A stretch of DNA of 64,000 nt, from NCBI RefSeq assembly GCF_007005445.1, contig NZ_CP041387.1, positions 1,550,001 through 1,614,000 on the forward strand, read 5' to 3'. Position 1 is the stretch's first letter. Each line of letters opens with the position of its first letter. The DNA comes from Rhodopseudomonas palustris. GTDB lineage: Bacteria > Pseudomonadota > Alphaproteobacteria > Rhizobiales > Xanthobacteraceae. The position numbers and the translations under genes were made by a program. Positions 26,995 through 35,813 of this stretch are shown piece by piece. The notes below the pieces were generated by a model. That model ran no database searches, had not been told where the DNA came from, and worked only from the letters and a program-made list of their open reading frames with translations.

Positions 26995-27297
26995 TCACTC
27001 CCAGTGGAAGTGGAGGGTTTCGCGGAATGCGAACCGTTCGAGATGACTGACGACCACCTGCTGGAATGTCGTCAGGTTTGCCGGATCATCGGCAGTCAGA
27101 TCGATGACCAGCCCCTCCGGCTGGGCGCTGAGGCGCGCCTCTCCGAGCGGCAGCACGATCCGGCCATGGGCGGAATCGAACTCGGTTTCGAATTTGTGCG
27201 ACCAGTGCTTGCAGAGCTGTTGCAGGTATCGGCTCGCATGCGCCGTCTGCACGGTTGCGCGGCTCGTCTGCTGTGCGGTGGCGGGGGGCGAACTCAT
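26995..27297 (-). CDS. DUF2218 family protein
   Basis: A 100-residue protein of the DUF2218 family (TAHASRYLQQLCKHWSHKFETEFDSAHGRIVLPLGEARLSA). The family often lies beside siderophore uptake genes and has no established biochemical function. The position just downstream of a TonB-dependent siderophore receptor fits. It is cytoplasmic by sequence: no signal or membrane segment. Confidence 0.8.
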   Translation of the reverse strand: MSSPPATAQQTSRATVQTAHASRYLQQLCKHWSHKFETEFDSAHGRIVLPLGEARLSAQPEGLVIDLTADDPANLTTFQQVVVSHLERFAFRETLHFHWE

Positions 27298-27363
27298 CGA
27301 CGAACTCCGGGATTTGTGTGCGCGTGGTGACCGTCACGCCGGGAGCCACCACCTTGGATCGAG

Positions 27364-27395
27364 GTGTCCGCCTCGGTTCGGCCCGAGGCGGACAC
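27364..27395 (-). terminator. strong hairpin after TonB receptor gene
   Basis: Perfect 12-base arms (GTGTCCGCCTCG and its complement) flank an 8-base loop, starting 16 bases after the receptor stop. There is no T run after it on the minus strand. It may be a Rho-assisted terminator, or a 3' stabilising hairpin that lowers expression of the DUF2218 gene. Confidence 0.6.
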
Positions 27396-27411
27396 GCTCT
27401 GGAGGCGACGG

Positions 27412-29730
27412 TCAGAAGTTGAACGTCGCTGAGACCATGTAGGTTCGCGGCGCGCCGACCGCGAGGTAGCCACGGGTGGCCGACTGATAGTAGGCGGTGT
27501 CGGCGACGTTCTCGACGACGGCTCGCAGCACGATCGGTTTACCCGACGGGCCGTCGAACGTGTATCGGGCGCCGAGGTCGACCCGGGTCCAGTCGGCGAC
27601 GGTCTGGGTGTTGGCCTGATCGTAGAACACGTCCCCGGTGTGAATCACCCGGCCTGTCATCGTCAGCCCAGGCGCCAGCCAGTGGGGCAGATCGTATTCG
27701 CCGTAGAGATTCAGCGCCGTGACCGGAACGCCCGGCACGTCGTTGCCGTTGAAGCGACCGCCGATGGTGGAAACCAACTTGGCGTCCATCAGGGTGATGC
27801 CGCCGAGCAGGCGAACTCCCTTGAACGGTTCGCCGAAAACGTTCAGCTCGATGCCGCGATTACGCTGCAATCCGCTGACGGAGAATATATTGGTGGCCGG
27901 ATCCGTGAAGGCGCTGGGCTGCTCGATCTGGAACAGCGACGCGGTCAGTGCCACGGTCCCGAAATCGTATTTCGCGCCGACCTCGTGTTGTTTGCTGACC
28001 ACCGGCGGAAATACGGTGTTCGGGTTTTTCGCGGTTGCCGGCGCGGTCGGTCCGGAATCAAGCGACTCGATATAGTTACCGTAGATCGATAGCTGGTCAG
28101 TGGCGCGGATCACCGCCCCGACGGCCGGACTGAAGCGTGCATCCTGGTAACGCGACGACTCCGTGCCCAGTTTGGGGCCTGGCGCGGTGACGAAGCCGCT
28201 GAGCGCGATGTCCTGCCAGCGGCCGCCGAGGGTGAGGAGCAGCCGGTCATCGAACAATGACAGCGTGTCCGACACCGCGACGCTGCGGGCGGTCAGTCGC
28301 GACAGCAGCGGCCGGTCGTCCGACTTGGCGAAGCCGCTGGTCTGGAACGAGCCCGGCGGCAGGCGCACCGGATTGTAGATGTTGGTGACGTAACTGAACG
28401 GGGTGAAGCCGAGCACGCCGCCACGGTAGAGTTCGTTGTTGGCATCGACGGCGGAGATGTTCAGTTGGTGACCGATCACGCCGGTCCGGAATTTCGAGCG
28501 CAGACCGATCTCGCCGGTATATCCCTGAAGCTGTTGTGGCTGGATGGCGAGCGTATTGGTCGCCGTTCCGTTGAAATTCGTGATCCGGTAGGACGAGGAG
28601 AGGAAATCCTCATTGTACGTGCTGCCGCCGCCCGCGAGATACATCGTGGTGTCCGGCAGGATATCGTATTCGGCCCGGCCGGCGATCATCTTGTACCGGG
28701 TGTCGGAGAATTCGTCGCGGCTCGCGGTGTTGATCCGTCCGTTCGGCGCGGGCGGGATGACGATGTTCGGGGCTGCCGAATTGAACAGCGACGTCGGCGC
28801 GGTGATGTTCTGAACCGAGCCGTTCAGATCCAGCGATGCGCGGAAGCGTTCGCCGCGATAGTCGAGGCCGAGTGCGGCGACGCCGACTTCGGCCGAGTTG
28901 AGATCGAGCGGGGTGTCGCCGTTGCGGTACGAGCCGTTGAAGCGGACGCCCCATTCCTTGAACTCGCCGTAGCGACGGCCGACGTCGATGTGGTTCCAGA
29001 ATTGCGTGTTGCTCATCCAGCTCGTCGTCAGCCGGGTCAGCGGTTCGTCGCCGGCGCGTTTCGGGATCATGTTGATCGTTCCGCCGACGCGGGCGGTGCC
29101 GCCGCTGAGGAGCGCGCTGGGGCCCTTGAGAATTTCGACGCGCTCGATCCCCTCGAGGAAGGCGCGCCGCGGATTGGCCAGGTAGAAAAGGCCGTCATAG
29201 GCGGTGTCGAGGTTGGTCACCGAGAAGCCGCGGATGAAGAAGGCGTCGCGCTCGCTGAACGGTGGCGCGTCGTTGCGGACCGAAGGATCGTTGAGAGCGA
29301 TATCAGCGAGGCTTCGAGCCTGCTGGTCTTCGATCAGCTTCGAGGTGTAGCCGGTGACGTTGAACGGCGTGGTGAAGATCGAGGTGTTGCCCAACAGGCC
29401 GAGCCGTGCGCCGGTGCCGACCTGACCGCCGGCATAGGGCACAGGCGGCTGGCCGACGGTGGCGGTCTGCGGCAGGGTGGGCGCGGGGAATACCGAGGTC
29501 GGCGGGGCTGGATCGCGCTGACGTGGCCGGGCGTCGACCCGACGCGGAGTCTGCGAGGTGCGAGCGGGCCGTGCTGCCGCGCGGGGGCGCCCCTGCGGGT
29601 CGAGCACCTCGATCGGCGGCAGCGCTGTCGTCGTGCGTGAAGACGCGGTTTGCGCCAGAGCACCGTCGGACAGAGGTATCACACCGAGGCCCGAGCAGAA
29701 CAGGGCAACCTGACCAATTTGCTTTCTCAT
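27412..29730 (-). CDS. TonB-dependent siderophore receptor (no STN domain)
   Basis: A 772-residue outer-membrane receptor. Signal peptide about residues 1-27 (GVIPLSDGALA-Q), then a Pro/Arg-rich segment, then the plug (TSKLIEDQQARSLADIALNDPSVRND...FFIRGFSVTNLDTAYDGL...ILKGPSALLSGGTARVGGTINMIPKRAG), then a 22-strand barrel ending in Phe (YMVSATFNF). It fits the siderophore-receptor class that imports ferric complexes using TonB energy. It lacks the signalling STN domain found in the other receptor of the locus, so it is not a FecA-type sensor. GGAG precedes the ATG at 29730. It is the likeliest ferric-petrobactin-type receptor here, by position only. Confidence 0.9.
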   Translation of the reverse strand: MRKQIGQVALFCSGLGVIPLSDGALAQTASSRTTTALPPIEVLDPQGRPRAAARPARTSQTPRRVDARPRQRDPAPPTSVFPAPTLPQTATVGQPPVPYAGGQVGTGARLGLLGNTSIFTTPFNVTGYTSKLIEDQQARSLADIALNDPSVRNDAPPFSERDAFFIRGFSVTNLDTAYDGLFYLANPRRAFLEGIERVEILKGPSALLSGGTARVGGTINMIPKRAGDEPLTRLTTSWMSNTQFWNHIDVGRRYGEFKEWGVRFNGSYRNGDTPLDLNSAEVGVAALGLDYRGERFRASLDLNGSVQNITAPTSLFNSAAPNIVIPPAPNGRINTASRDEFSDTRYKMIAGRAEYDILPDTTMYLAGGGSTYNEDFLSSSYRITNFNGTATNTLAIQPQQLQGYTGEIGLRSKFRTGVIGHQLNISAVDANNELYRGGVLGFTPFSYVTNIYNPVRLPPGSFQTSGFAKSDDRPLLSRLTARSVAVSDTLSLFDDRLLLTLGGRWQDIALSGFVTAPGPKLGTESSRYQDARFSPAVGAVIRATDQLSIYGNYIESLDSGPTAPATAKNPNTVFPPVVSKQHEVGAKYDFGTVALTASLFQIEQPSAFTDPATNIFSVSGLQRNRGIELNVFGEPFKGVRLLGGITLMDAKLVSTIGGRFNGNDVPGVPVTALNLYGEYDLPHWLAPGLTMTGRVIHTGDVFYDQANTQTVADWTRVDLGARYTFDGPSGKPIVLRAVVENVADTAYYQSATRGYLAVGAPRTYMVSATFNF

Positions 29731-30024
29731 AAGGTTCTCCGAGACAATCAAGTTCAATGCGACAGTGAGTTTCGGGAGCACACAGAAGCCGTCACGAGTT
29801 GCCGTGTGACGGCGCCGTCTGTTGCAGCGAGGATGCGGTCCCCGGGGCGTTGGAAATCAGGGATGTCGAGCAGCGAGGGCGCGGGTCGGCTCCGCTCTTG
29901 CGGGTCCTGCGGAGTCGCCAATATGCGAGCTTGCAGGCGACCACGCTGATCCCGTCCGGATCGTTCGCGCGGTCCGGACCGATCAGCGGTCGCGCTCTTG
30001 GATGAAGAATGGGCCGATCGTCCC

Positions 30025-30630
30025 TCATCGCAGGCGCGCCATGCAATGGGCGTCGACGAAGGCGCCGTCTCTGAACGTCGCGGCCTTGTGCGTGCCTTCG
30101 ATCTCGAAGCCGAATTTCTTGTACAGCGCCAATGCGGCGACGTTGTCGGTGAACACCGTCATTTCCAGCCGCTTGATGTTCAGCCAGTTGTCGGCGGTGT
30201 CGATCATCGCCGCGAGCAGTCGCGAGCCGATGCCGTGGCGGGCGTGCTGTTCGTGGACGCCGATCCAAAACTCGGCCGCATGGGCGCGGCGTCCGTAGAA
30301 CGGCCGTAGCGCGGACGCGCCGACGACGCGGCCATCCAGTTCGGCGGAGTAGTGCAGGTCGCGTGGAGACCGCGGCTGCAGCCATGTCTTGATGGAGTCG
30401 AACGACTCGTAGGGCAGGGCGAGCGTCCAGTAACGGAATGCGTGCTGATTGACGATCTCGAAGATGTCGTCGGCATCCTCGCTGCGCATCGCTCGAATGC
30501 TCACCTGCATGTGGCCTTTCAAGTCTCGCTCCAAGTCTCGTTTCAGGTCTCGTTCCAAGTCTTGGTCGGCGGCTTGGTAACTCCCTGAGGTCAGGGGTGA
30601 TGCGGACGTCGTGGCGGGAGGCTGGTGCAT
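30025..30630 (-). CDS. YhhY-like GNAT N-acetyltransferase
   Basis: A GNAT-fold acetyltransferase with the acetyl-CoA loop HARHGIGSRLLAAMIDTADN (R/Q-x2-G-x-G/A form) and the C-terminal strand VFTDNVAALALYKKFGFEIEGTHKAATFRDGAFVDAHCMARL, very like E. coli YhhY. The ATG at 30630 (201 residues) has GGAG 9 bases upstream inside the end of the receptor gene. ATG at 30510 (161 residues, MQVSIRAM) starts where the fold begins and is also possible. Between them lie four 12-base repeats encoding DLER/DLKR. It starts 3 bases after the receptor stop, so it is co-expressed with iron uptake. It may acetylate the polyamine arms of the siderophore, or an amino acid as YhhY does. Confidence 0.85.
   Translation of the reverse strand: MHQPPATTSASPLTSGSYQAADQDLERDLKRDLERDLKGHMQVSIRAMRSEDADDIFEIVNQHAFRYWTLALPYESFDSIKTWLQPRSPRDLHYSAELDGRVVGASALRPFYGRRAHAAEFWIGVHEQHARHGIGSRLLAAMIDTADNWLNIKRLEMTVFTDNVAALALYKKFGFEIEGTHKAATFRDGAFVDAHCMARLR
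30514..30561 (-). repeat. four 12-base direct repeats inside acetyltransferase gene
   Basis: Four near-identical 12-base units (GACTTGGAACGA type) lie end to end. They encode a charged repeat of the form DLER-DLKR-DLER-DLKG just before the acetyltransferase fold. Such an array can change length by slippage; 12 bases keep the frame. Confidence 0.8.
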
Positions 30631-30633
30631 GGG

Positions 30634-32898
30634 TCAGAACTCCAGCCTGGCGCTGACCAGGAACGAGCGTCCTGGCTCGTAGAGCGGCCGCACCAGGCCG
30701 CTGCCGTATTCCAGGCCGTAGGTGCCTCGCGCCGCATAGGTTCGGTTGAACAGATTTCTCACCTCGCCGCGCAGCGTCAGCGACGGCACGTCGCGCGAGC
30801 GGCGTTCGACGAAGGCGTTGAAGACCTCGTAGCCATCGAGCTTGCCGATGCCGGTGACGGGATTGAGCAATTCGTCGTAGTCGAACACGATTTCGACGTC
30901 GCCGCCGATCGTCAGTCCCAATGGGACGATGGTGTGCGCCAACTGAAACGTCAGGACGTCGCCGATCGGCGCTGTGAGATATTGACCGAGGTAGGTGTCC
31001 GCCGGCTTGCCGTCGATTTCCGCCTCGGTCCGCACGAACTGCACCCGGGCGAAACCGTCGCCCCAATTGTAGGTGCCGCCGATGTGGAAGCCTTGTGTGC
31101 GCACGTCGAAGGCCCGCAACGCCATATCGGCGGCCCACAGCGGCACCCGCGCATCGGCGATCCGGGTGCGGAACACGCCCGCTTCCATCCGCAGTCCGCC
31201 GTAGTGGGCGATCAGCCCCGCGACGGAGTTGTCGGAGGTGACCGATTTCGGCCCGGCGCCGTAGATCCAGGCCGGGTTCTGCACGTAGTTCTCGGCGAGC
31301 GGAACGCCGGCCCAGACGTGCGAATAGCCGGCCTTGGCGCTGAGAAAGCTGGTCAGCTCATATTCGCCCGAGATGTTGCCGCTCAGTCCCTGATCGCTGG
31401 AGCGGAAGCCGTTGACGCCGGCGAATGTCTGGTGATCGCCGCGCACACCGAACGAGAGCTTGGTACGGTCCGACGGCTTCAGCCGGGCCTGGGCATAGGC
31501 ACCGACATTGTCGGCATTCTCCGCGGTCCGATAGCTTCGGTCGATGTACGAGGCGCCGTCCCGGTAGAAGTCGACACCGGCGACGATATCGCCGATCGAA
31601 ACTGCGAACCTGTTTTCGAGCTTGCCGTTGAGGCTGTCGGTGATCCCCTCGCTGGTGTAGCTGTACGTCGCGAGCGTGGCGCCGCTGTACTGGTCGACCG
31701 CGACTTTCGAACGATTGTATCCCAGCACGAATTTGGGATCCCACCAGCCTTCCGGGGCGGCGGTGGTGTAGGTGAAAACGGTGTTCTGGCGGTCGAGCAC
31801 GTAGGGTCGCACGGCGGGGGTCGGCTTGCCGCCGACGATCTGCACGGCATTGGCCCGGAACGGCCGGATGGCATCGTCGCGGATCTGCTCGTGGCTGATC
31901 GCGAAACGGTGGCCGTCGGTCGTCTGGTAGGCGATCTTGCCGAGCCCGCTCAGAAAGTTGGTCGCGGTGCCGAGCACCTGCTGACCGTTGCCCGCCTTGA
32001 ACTCGCTGCCTTTGGCGTAGGTGAACGAACCGAGCGCCTCGAAGCCGCCCTGGCGGCCGTAGCCGGTGAGATTGTTGGTCGAGGTGTTGCCGTTGAAGTT
32101 GAAGGTCGATTTGATCGAGCCGCCGAAGCCGTCGTTGGGCAGGAAGTCACGCGCGTCCTTGGTGACGTAGGTGATCGCGCCGCCGAGCGCGCCGGGGCCG
32201 GCGTCGGCGGGTGCGACGCCCGCATCGATCCGCACCGCCTTCAGCAGGCTCGGATCGATCATCGTCGTCGCATTGTGGTGGAACACCTTGTTGTTCTGGC
32301 GGGCACCGTCGATCGACACCGCCAGATTGGTCTCCTCGATGCCCTGGACATAGAGTTTTTGGGACATCGGCAGCGAGGAGCCGACCATCACGGTCGGCTC
32401 GCCGCGGAACACGCCTTTGAGGTCAGTCGCGTTGCGGCGCTCGATATCGACGCTGGTGATAATGACCTCGCTGACGCCGTCGCGGCCGATACCGTGCCCG
32501 GCGCCGGCTACGTCGATCGTATCCAGCGCGATGCTGCCGGCGGGGACGGCGTCGGCGGTTGCCTCCTCGGGCGCCTCGATCGCCACGGTGCGCGGTCCGG
32601 TGAAGCGATAGGTGAGGTTGGAGCCGGCGAGGATCTCGCGCAGCGCCGCGTCGGCGGGATATCGTCCGCTGACCGTGCGCGAGGCGCCGCTGATCGCGCC
32701 CGTGCCACGCCGGATCACCTGGATTCCGGTAACGGTCGTGAAGTCGGCCAATGCGGACAGCCGCGGCTTGGCGGCGATCCTGAATTCATAGGTGGTGGCG
32801 GTCTCGGCCCGGGCCTCCGGCGCCTGGCTCACCGCAAGTGCCAGCGCACAGATGGATGCCCCGCATCTCGATCCGGCTGCACTGGCAAATCTTCGCAT
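30634..32898 (-). CDS. TonB-dependent receptor with STN signalling domain (FecA-type)
   Basis: A 754-residue outer-membrane receptor. Signal peptide about residues 1-31 (ending EARA-E). A secretin/TonB N-terminal (STN) domain follows at about 35-110 (YEFRIAAKPRLSALADFTTVTGIQVIRRG...LREILAGSNLTYRF). The plug (LYVQGIEETNLAVSIDGARQNNKVFHHNATTMIDPSLLKAVRIDAG) recalls haem/haemoglobin receptors. The barrel ends FLVSARLEF. The STN domain plus the adjacent FecR-type gene indicates cell-surface signalling: ligand binding is passed to FecR and then a sigma factor. ATG at 32898 was preferred; 32916 adds six residues. Confidence 0.9.
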   Translation of the reverse strand: MRRFASAAGSRCGASICALALAVSQAPEARAETATTYEFRIAAKPRLSALADFTTVTGIQVIRRGTGAISGASRTVSGRYPADAALREILAGSNLTYRFTGPRTVAIEAPEEATADAVPAGSIALDTIDVAGAGHGIGRDGVSEVIITSVDIERRNATDLKGVFRGEPTVMVGSSLPMSQKLYVQGIEETNLAVSIDGARQNNKVFHHNATTMIDPSLLKAVRIDAGVAPADAGPGALGGAITYVTKDARDFLPNDGFGGSIKSTFNFNGNTSTNNLTGYGRQGGFEALGSFTYAKGSEFKAGNGQQVLGTATNFLSGLGKIAYQTTDGHRFAISHEQIRDDAIRPFRANAVQIVGGKPTPAVRPYVLDRQNTVFTYTTAAPEGWWDPKFVLGYNRSKVAVDQYSGATLATYSYTSEGITDSLNGKLENRFAVSIGDIVAGVDFYRDGASYIDRSYRTAENADNVGAYAQARLKPSDRTKLSFGVRGDHQTFAGVNGFRSSDQGLSGNISGEYELTSFLSAKAGYSHVWAGVPLAENYVQNPAWIYGAGPKSVTSDNSVAGLIAHYGGLRMEAGVFRTRIADARVPLWAADMALRAFDVRTQGFHIGGTYNWGDGFARVQFVRTEAEIDGKPADTYLGQYLTAPIGDVLTFQLAHTIVPLGLTIGGDVEIVFDYDELLNPVTGIGKLDGYEVFNAFVERRSRDVPSLTLRGEVRNLFNRTYAARGTYGLEYGSGLVRPLYEPGRSFLVSARLEF

Positions 32899-32994
32899 GG
32901 TCTCGATGTCCCCCACGTAGCTCGGGGACGCGATGAATGACCCCTTGTGATCAACGGGCGGGGGAGACAGATCCCGTAAAAATACAGGGGCGCA

Positions 32995-33993
32995 TCACCG
33001 ATAAATCAACGTGGCGAAACCCGGGACCGACAGAGTCCGAACCCCGAGGGTGCTGCGCAGTGCCTCCAGCACCGCGCCCGGATCGTCGGCTCGGAACGTG
33101 CCGGACAGCGTCAGCCGCCGCAATTCCGGATCGACGATCAGGACGTGGCCCGGTGCCATCTTGTCGAGTTCTTTGACCACCTGCGACAGCGGCGCACGGT
33201 CGACGACGATCAGGCCGCGCCGCCAGGCGAACGCCTGCTCGGGATCGACAGGCGTCGCAGTGCCGCTGTCGCCGTCCTGCAGCGCGACGCGCTGCCAGTC
33301 CGTGAGATCGACCGGACCACGGCCCGTGTTCGCATCCGCCGCCGATACGGCCACTCTGCCATGCTCGACCGTGACCGCTGCCGCCTCCCGGTCGACCTCG
33401 AACGCGGTGCCGTGCACCTGAACGTCGATTGGCCCGGCGTGGACGATGAACGGACGCGCACGGTCAGCGACGACGTCGAACCAGATCCGGCCGCGCAGCA
33501 GGGTGACCACGCGGCGATCGCCGACCATCTTGCTCGTCAATGCAGTATCGCCGTCGAGAACGGCGAGGCTGCCATCGGCGAGACGGGCTTCCCGGCGTTC
33601 GCCGGGGCGGGTCGCAACATCGGCGAACGCCCGATCGATCAGGCCGGGATCGCGCCAGAGCGTCACGCCGACGACGACCGCAGCGACCATGGTGACGGCG
33701 GCCAACCGCATTCCGATCCGTGCCCGCTTGCGAGGCTGCGGCGCGGCCACCGCGGCGGCGCGATGCCAGCCGGAGGCGGCCAGACGCGCCGCGGGCTGAT
33801 CGAGCGCGCCCCACAAATCGGTGACGTCCTGCATCGCGGCGGGATGGGTGGGATCGGCCATCAGCCAGGCCTGATAGGCGCGCCGCGTTTCGACGTCAGC
33901 CAGCGGATTGTTGAGGCGGACGAACCATTCGGTCGCCTCGCGCGCAGCGCGCTGTCGGTCGTCGCCGCCGTCCGATGTGAAGTTCGTCTTCAC
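32995..33993 (-). CDS. FecR-type anti-sigma/signal transducer
   Basis: A 332-residue inner-membrane regulator. The N-terminal cytoplasmic part (about 15-60, DUF4880 type, AREATEWFVRLNNPLADVETRRAYQAWLMADPTHPAAMQDV) binds a FecI-type sigma factor. One membrane helix spans about 94-113. The periplasmic FecR domain (TRPGERREARLADGSLAVLDGDTAL...VTLLRGRIWFDV...FIVHAGPIDVQVHGTAFEVDRE) reads the receptor STN domain. It lies upstream of the STN receptor with a 96-base gap. No sigma gene precedes it as is usual; the nearest is at about 44.9 kb. Confidence 0.92.
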   Translation of the reverse strand: MKTNFTSDGGDDRQRAAREATEWFVRLNNPLADVETRRAYQAWLMADPTHPAAMQDVTDLWGALDQPAARLAASGWHRAAAVAAPQPRKRARIGMRLAAVTMVAAVVVGVTLWRDPGLIDRAFADVATRPGERREARLADGSLAVLDGDTALTSKMVGDRRVVTLLRGRIWFDVVADRARPFIVHAGPIDVQVHGTAFEVDREAAAVTVEHGRVAVSAADANTGRGPVDLTDWQRVALQDGDSGTATPVDPEQAFAWRRGLIVVDRAPLSQVVKELDKMAPGHVLIVDPELRRLTLSGTFRADDPGAVLEALRSTLGVRTLSVPGFATLIYR

Positions 33994-34107
33994 GCCAGGC
34001 TCTCGCCGAACAGCCGGGCCCGACCAGATCGGCTCGACGTGACCGAGGCGGCGCCGGTGCCCGGCCAGGAACGATCATAGGATGCGGCGGTCGTGGTCAT
34101 CGACGGG

Positions 34108-34866
34108 TCATATGTGGTTGAGCACGACGGGCTTGCCGCGATAGGTCTCGACCGGCATCTCATAGCCGAAGATCCGCTGCAAGCTCGCCGTATTGGCGAT
34201 TAGGTCGGGAGAGCCGTTCGCAACGACGGCGCCGTTCTTCAGCGCTACGATGTGATCCGCATAGGTGACGGCCTGATTGATGTCGTGCAGCACGATCACG
34301 ATCGCGCGGCGCTCGCTGTCGGCGATCTGGCGAAGCGCGCGCATCAGCTCGCGTGCGAAGAACATATCGAGGTTGTTGAGCGGCTCGTCGAGCAGCAACC
34401 ATCGCGTGCCCTGGCAGAACGTCATCGCCACCAGAACGAGCTGACGCTGGCCGCCCGACAGCGTGTCGATGAAGCGGTCGGCAAATCCGGTCAGATCGAA
34501 ACGCTCGAGTGCCGCCTGGGTCAGCGCCCGGTCCTCGTCCGTCGCGCGGCCGCCATTGTGCGGGAAACGGCCGAACGCCACCAGTTCGCGGACCCGAAGG
34601 CGGCTCGCGATCGCCGGATCCTGTCTCAGGATCGCCAGCGTTCGGGCCAGGACGCGGCTCGGGGTGCGACCGATCGGCAGGCCATCCACGCTGATCGAGC
34701 CTGTCTGGAGCGGCTGCAGGCGGGCGATCAGAGACAACAGGCTCGATTTGCCGGCACCGTTCGGCCCGATCAGCGCGGTGACGCCGGCCTCTGGGATCTC
34801 AAGATTGATGTCTCTCAGGATTGCCGCGCCCTGATGGGCGAGCGAGACCTTGTTCACGACGATCAT
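34108..34866 (-). CDS. ferric siderophore ABC transporter, ATPase
   Basis: A 252-residue FepC/FatE/CeuD-type ATPase. Walker A GPNGAGKSS is at 34-42, the signature LSGGQ at 136-140, Walker B LLLDEP ends at 162, and the H-loop is in VLHDINQAV. It energises uptake of an iron-siderophore complex through the two permeases encoded just upstream. The start overlaps the preceding stop by 4 bases. It is the last gene of the asb-transport run. Confidence 0.93.
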   Translation of the reverse strand: MIVVNKVSLAHQGAAILRDINLEIPEAGVTALIGPNGAGKSSLLSLIARLQPLQTGSISVDGLPIGRTPSRVLARTLAILRQDPAIASRLRVRELVAFGRFPHNGGRATDEDRALTQAALERFDLTGFADRFIDTLSGGQRQLVLVAMTFCQGTRWLLLDEPLNNLDMFFARELMRALRQIADSERRAIVIVLHDINQAVTYADHIVALKNGAVVANGSPDLIANTASLQRIFGYEMPVETYRGKPVVLNHI

Positions 34867-35813
34867 CGCCGGGCTCCATGCAGCAGCATTGCGAGGAAAA
34901 CCAAACCTCCGACAAATTCAATCACGACCCCGAGCGTGGATGCCCCTCCGAGGACGTGCTGCAGGATCGTCTGCCCGCCGACCAGCACGATGATCGCGAC
35001 CAGCGCCGCAGCAGGCAGCAGGAGCGCGTGACGCCGCGTATCGATCAGCCGCTCACCGAGCGCGACGACGAGCAGGCCGAAGAACGCCACCGGTCCCACC
35101 AGCGCGGTCGACACGGCCACCAGCGCGGCGACCAGCATGATCGTGGCGGCGACGACCCGCGGCCATTCCAGGCCGAGGCCGGTCGCTGCGTCGCGGCCGA
35201 GCGCCAACACGTCGAGCGTATGGCGCATCCGCCAGACGATTGCGATGCCGATCAGCATCAGGACGCCGGCGGCGACCAGAAGCTCGCCGTGGATTTTGCT
35301 GAAATTGGCGTAGCTCGCCCCCTGCAGCACCACGAAGTCGTTCGGATCGATCAGCCGGGCGAGCAGCGACGACAGGCTGCGGAACAGGACGCCGACGGTA
35401 ACGCCGGCGAGCAGCATCAGGATCAGATCGACGCGCGCCTTGAGCAGAGGCAGAAACAGCAGTGCGGCCAGCGCCACCATCACCACGGCTTCGCCCGCGA
35501 ATTTGATACGTGGATCGAGCGATGCGAAGCCGAACCCGCCGATCGTGAATACCAGCAGCGACTGGCTGAAGATGTAAAGCGCGTCGAGGCCCATGATCGA
35601 TGGCGTCAGGATGCGGTTGGCGGTCACCGTCTGGAATACGACTGTCGATACCGCGATCGACACCGCGACGACGACGAGCGCGAGCAGGCGCAAGGAGCGG
35701 AGCTCGAGGCTGAACCAGAGATTCCCGCGCAGGCCGAGCGTCATGAAGGCGCACATGCACGCGAGCGCGATCAGGCCGAGCGCCGCCAGCACGATCGTGG
35801 AACGGTCACGCAT
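34863..35813 (-). CDS. ferric siderophore ABC transporter permease (FecCD family)
   Basis: A 316-residue FecCD-family permease with about nine helices. Landmarks are RSLRLLALVVVAVSIAVSTVVFQTVTANRILTPSIMGLDALY at the start and the coupling region GRDAATGLGLEW...VSTALVGPVAFFGLLVVALGERL. It resembles FatC/CeuC, the second permease of catechol and petrobactin-type importers. ATG at 35813 (MRDRSTIV) was chosen; it overlaps the first permease gene by 8 bases. Confidence 0.9.
   Translation of the reverse strand: MRDRSTIVLAALGLIALACMCAFMTLGLRGNLWFSLELRSLRLLALVVVAVSIAVSTVVFQTVTANRILTPSIMGLDALYIFSQSLLVFTIGGFGFASLDPRIKFAGEAVVMVALAALLFLPLLKARVDLILMLLAGVTVGVLFRSLSSLLARLIDPNDFVVLQGASYANFSKIHGELLVAAGVLMLIGIAIVWRMRHTLDVLALGRDAATGLGLEWPRVVAATIMLVAALVAVSTALVGPVAFFGLLVVALGERLIDTRRHALLLPAAALVAIIVLVGGQTILQHVLGGASTLGVVIEFVGGLVFLAMLLHGARR

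Noticed and set aside
29731..30024. A gene between the acetyltransferase and the siderophore receptor
   Set aside because: Only short shadow frames are present; no ribosome site or family feature was seen.
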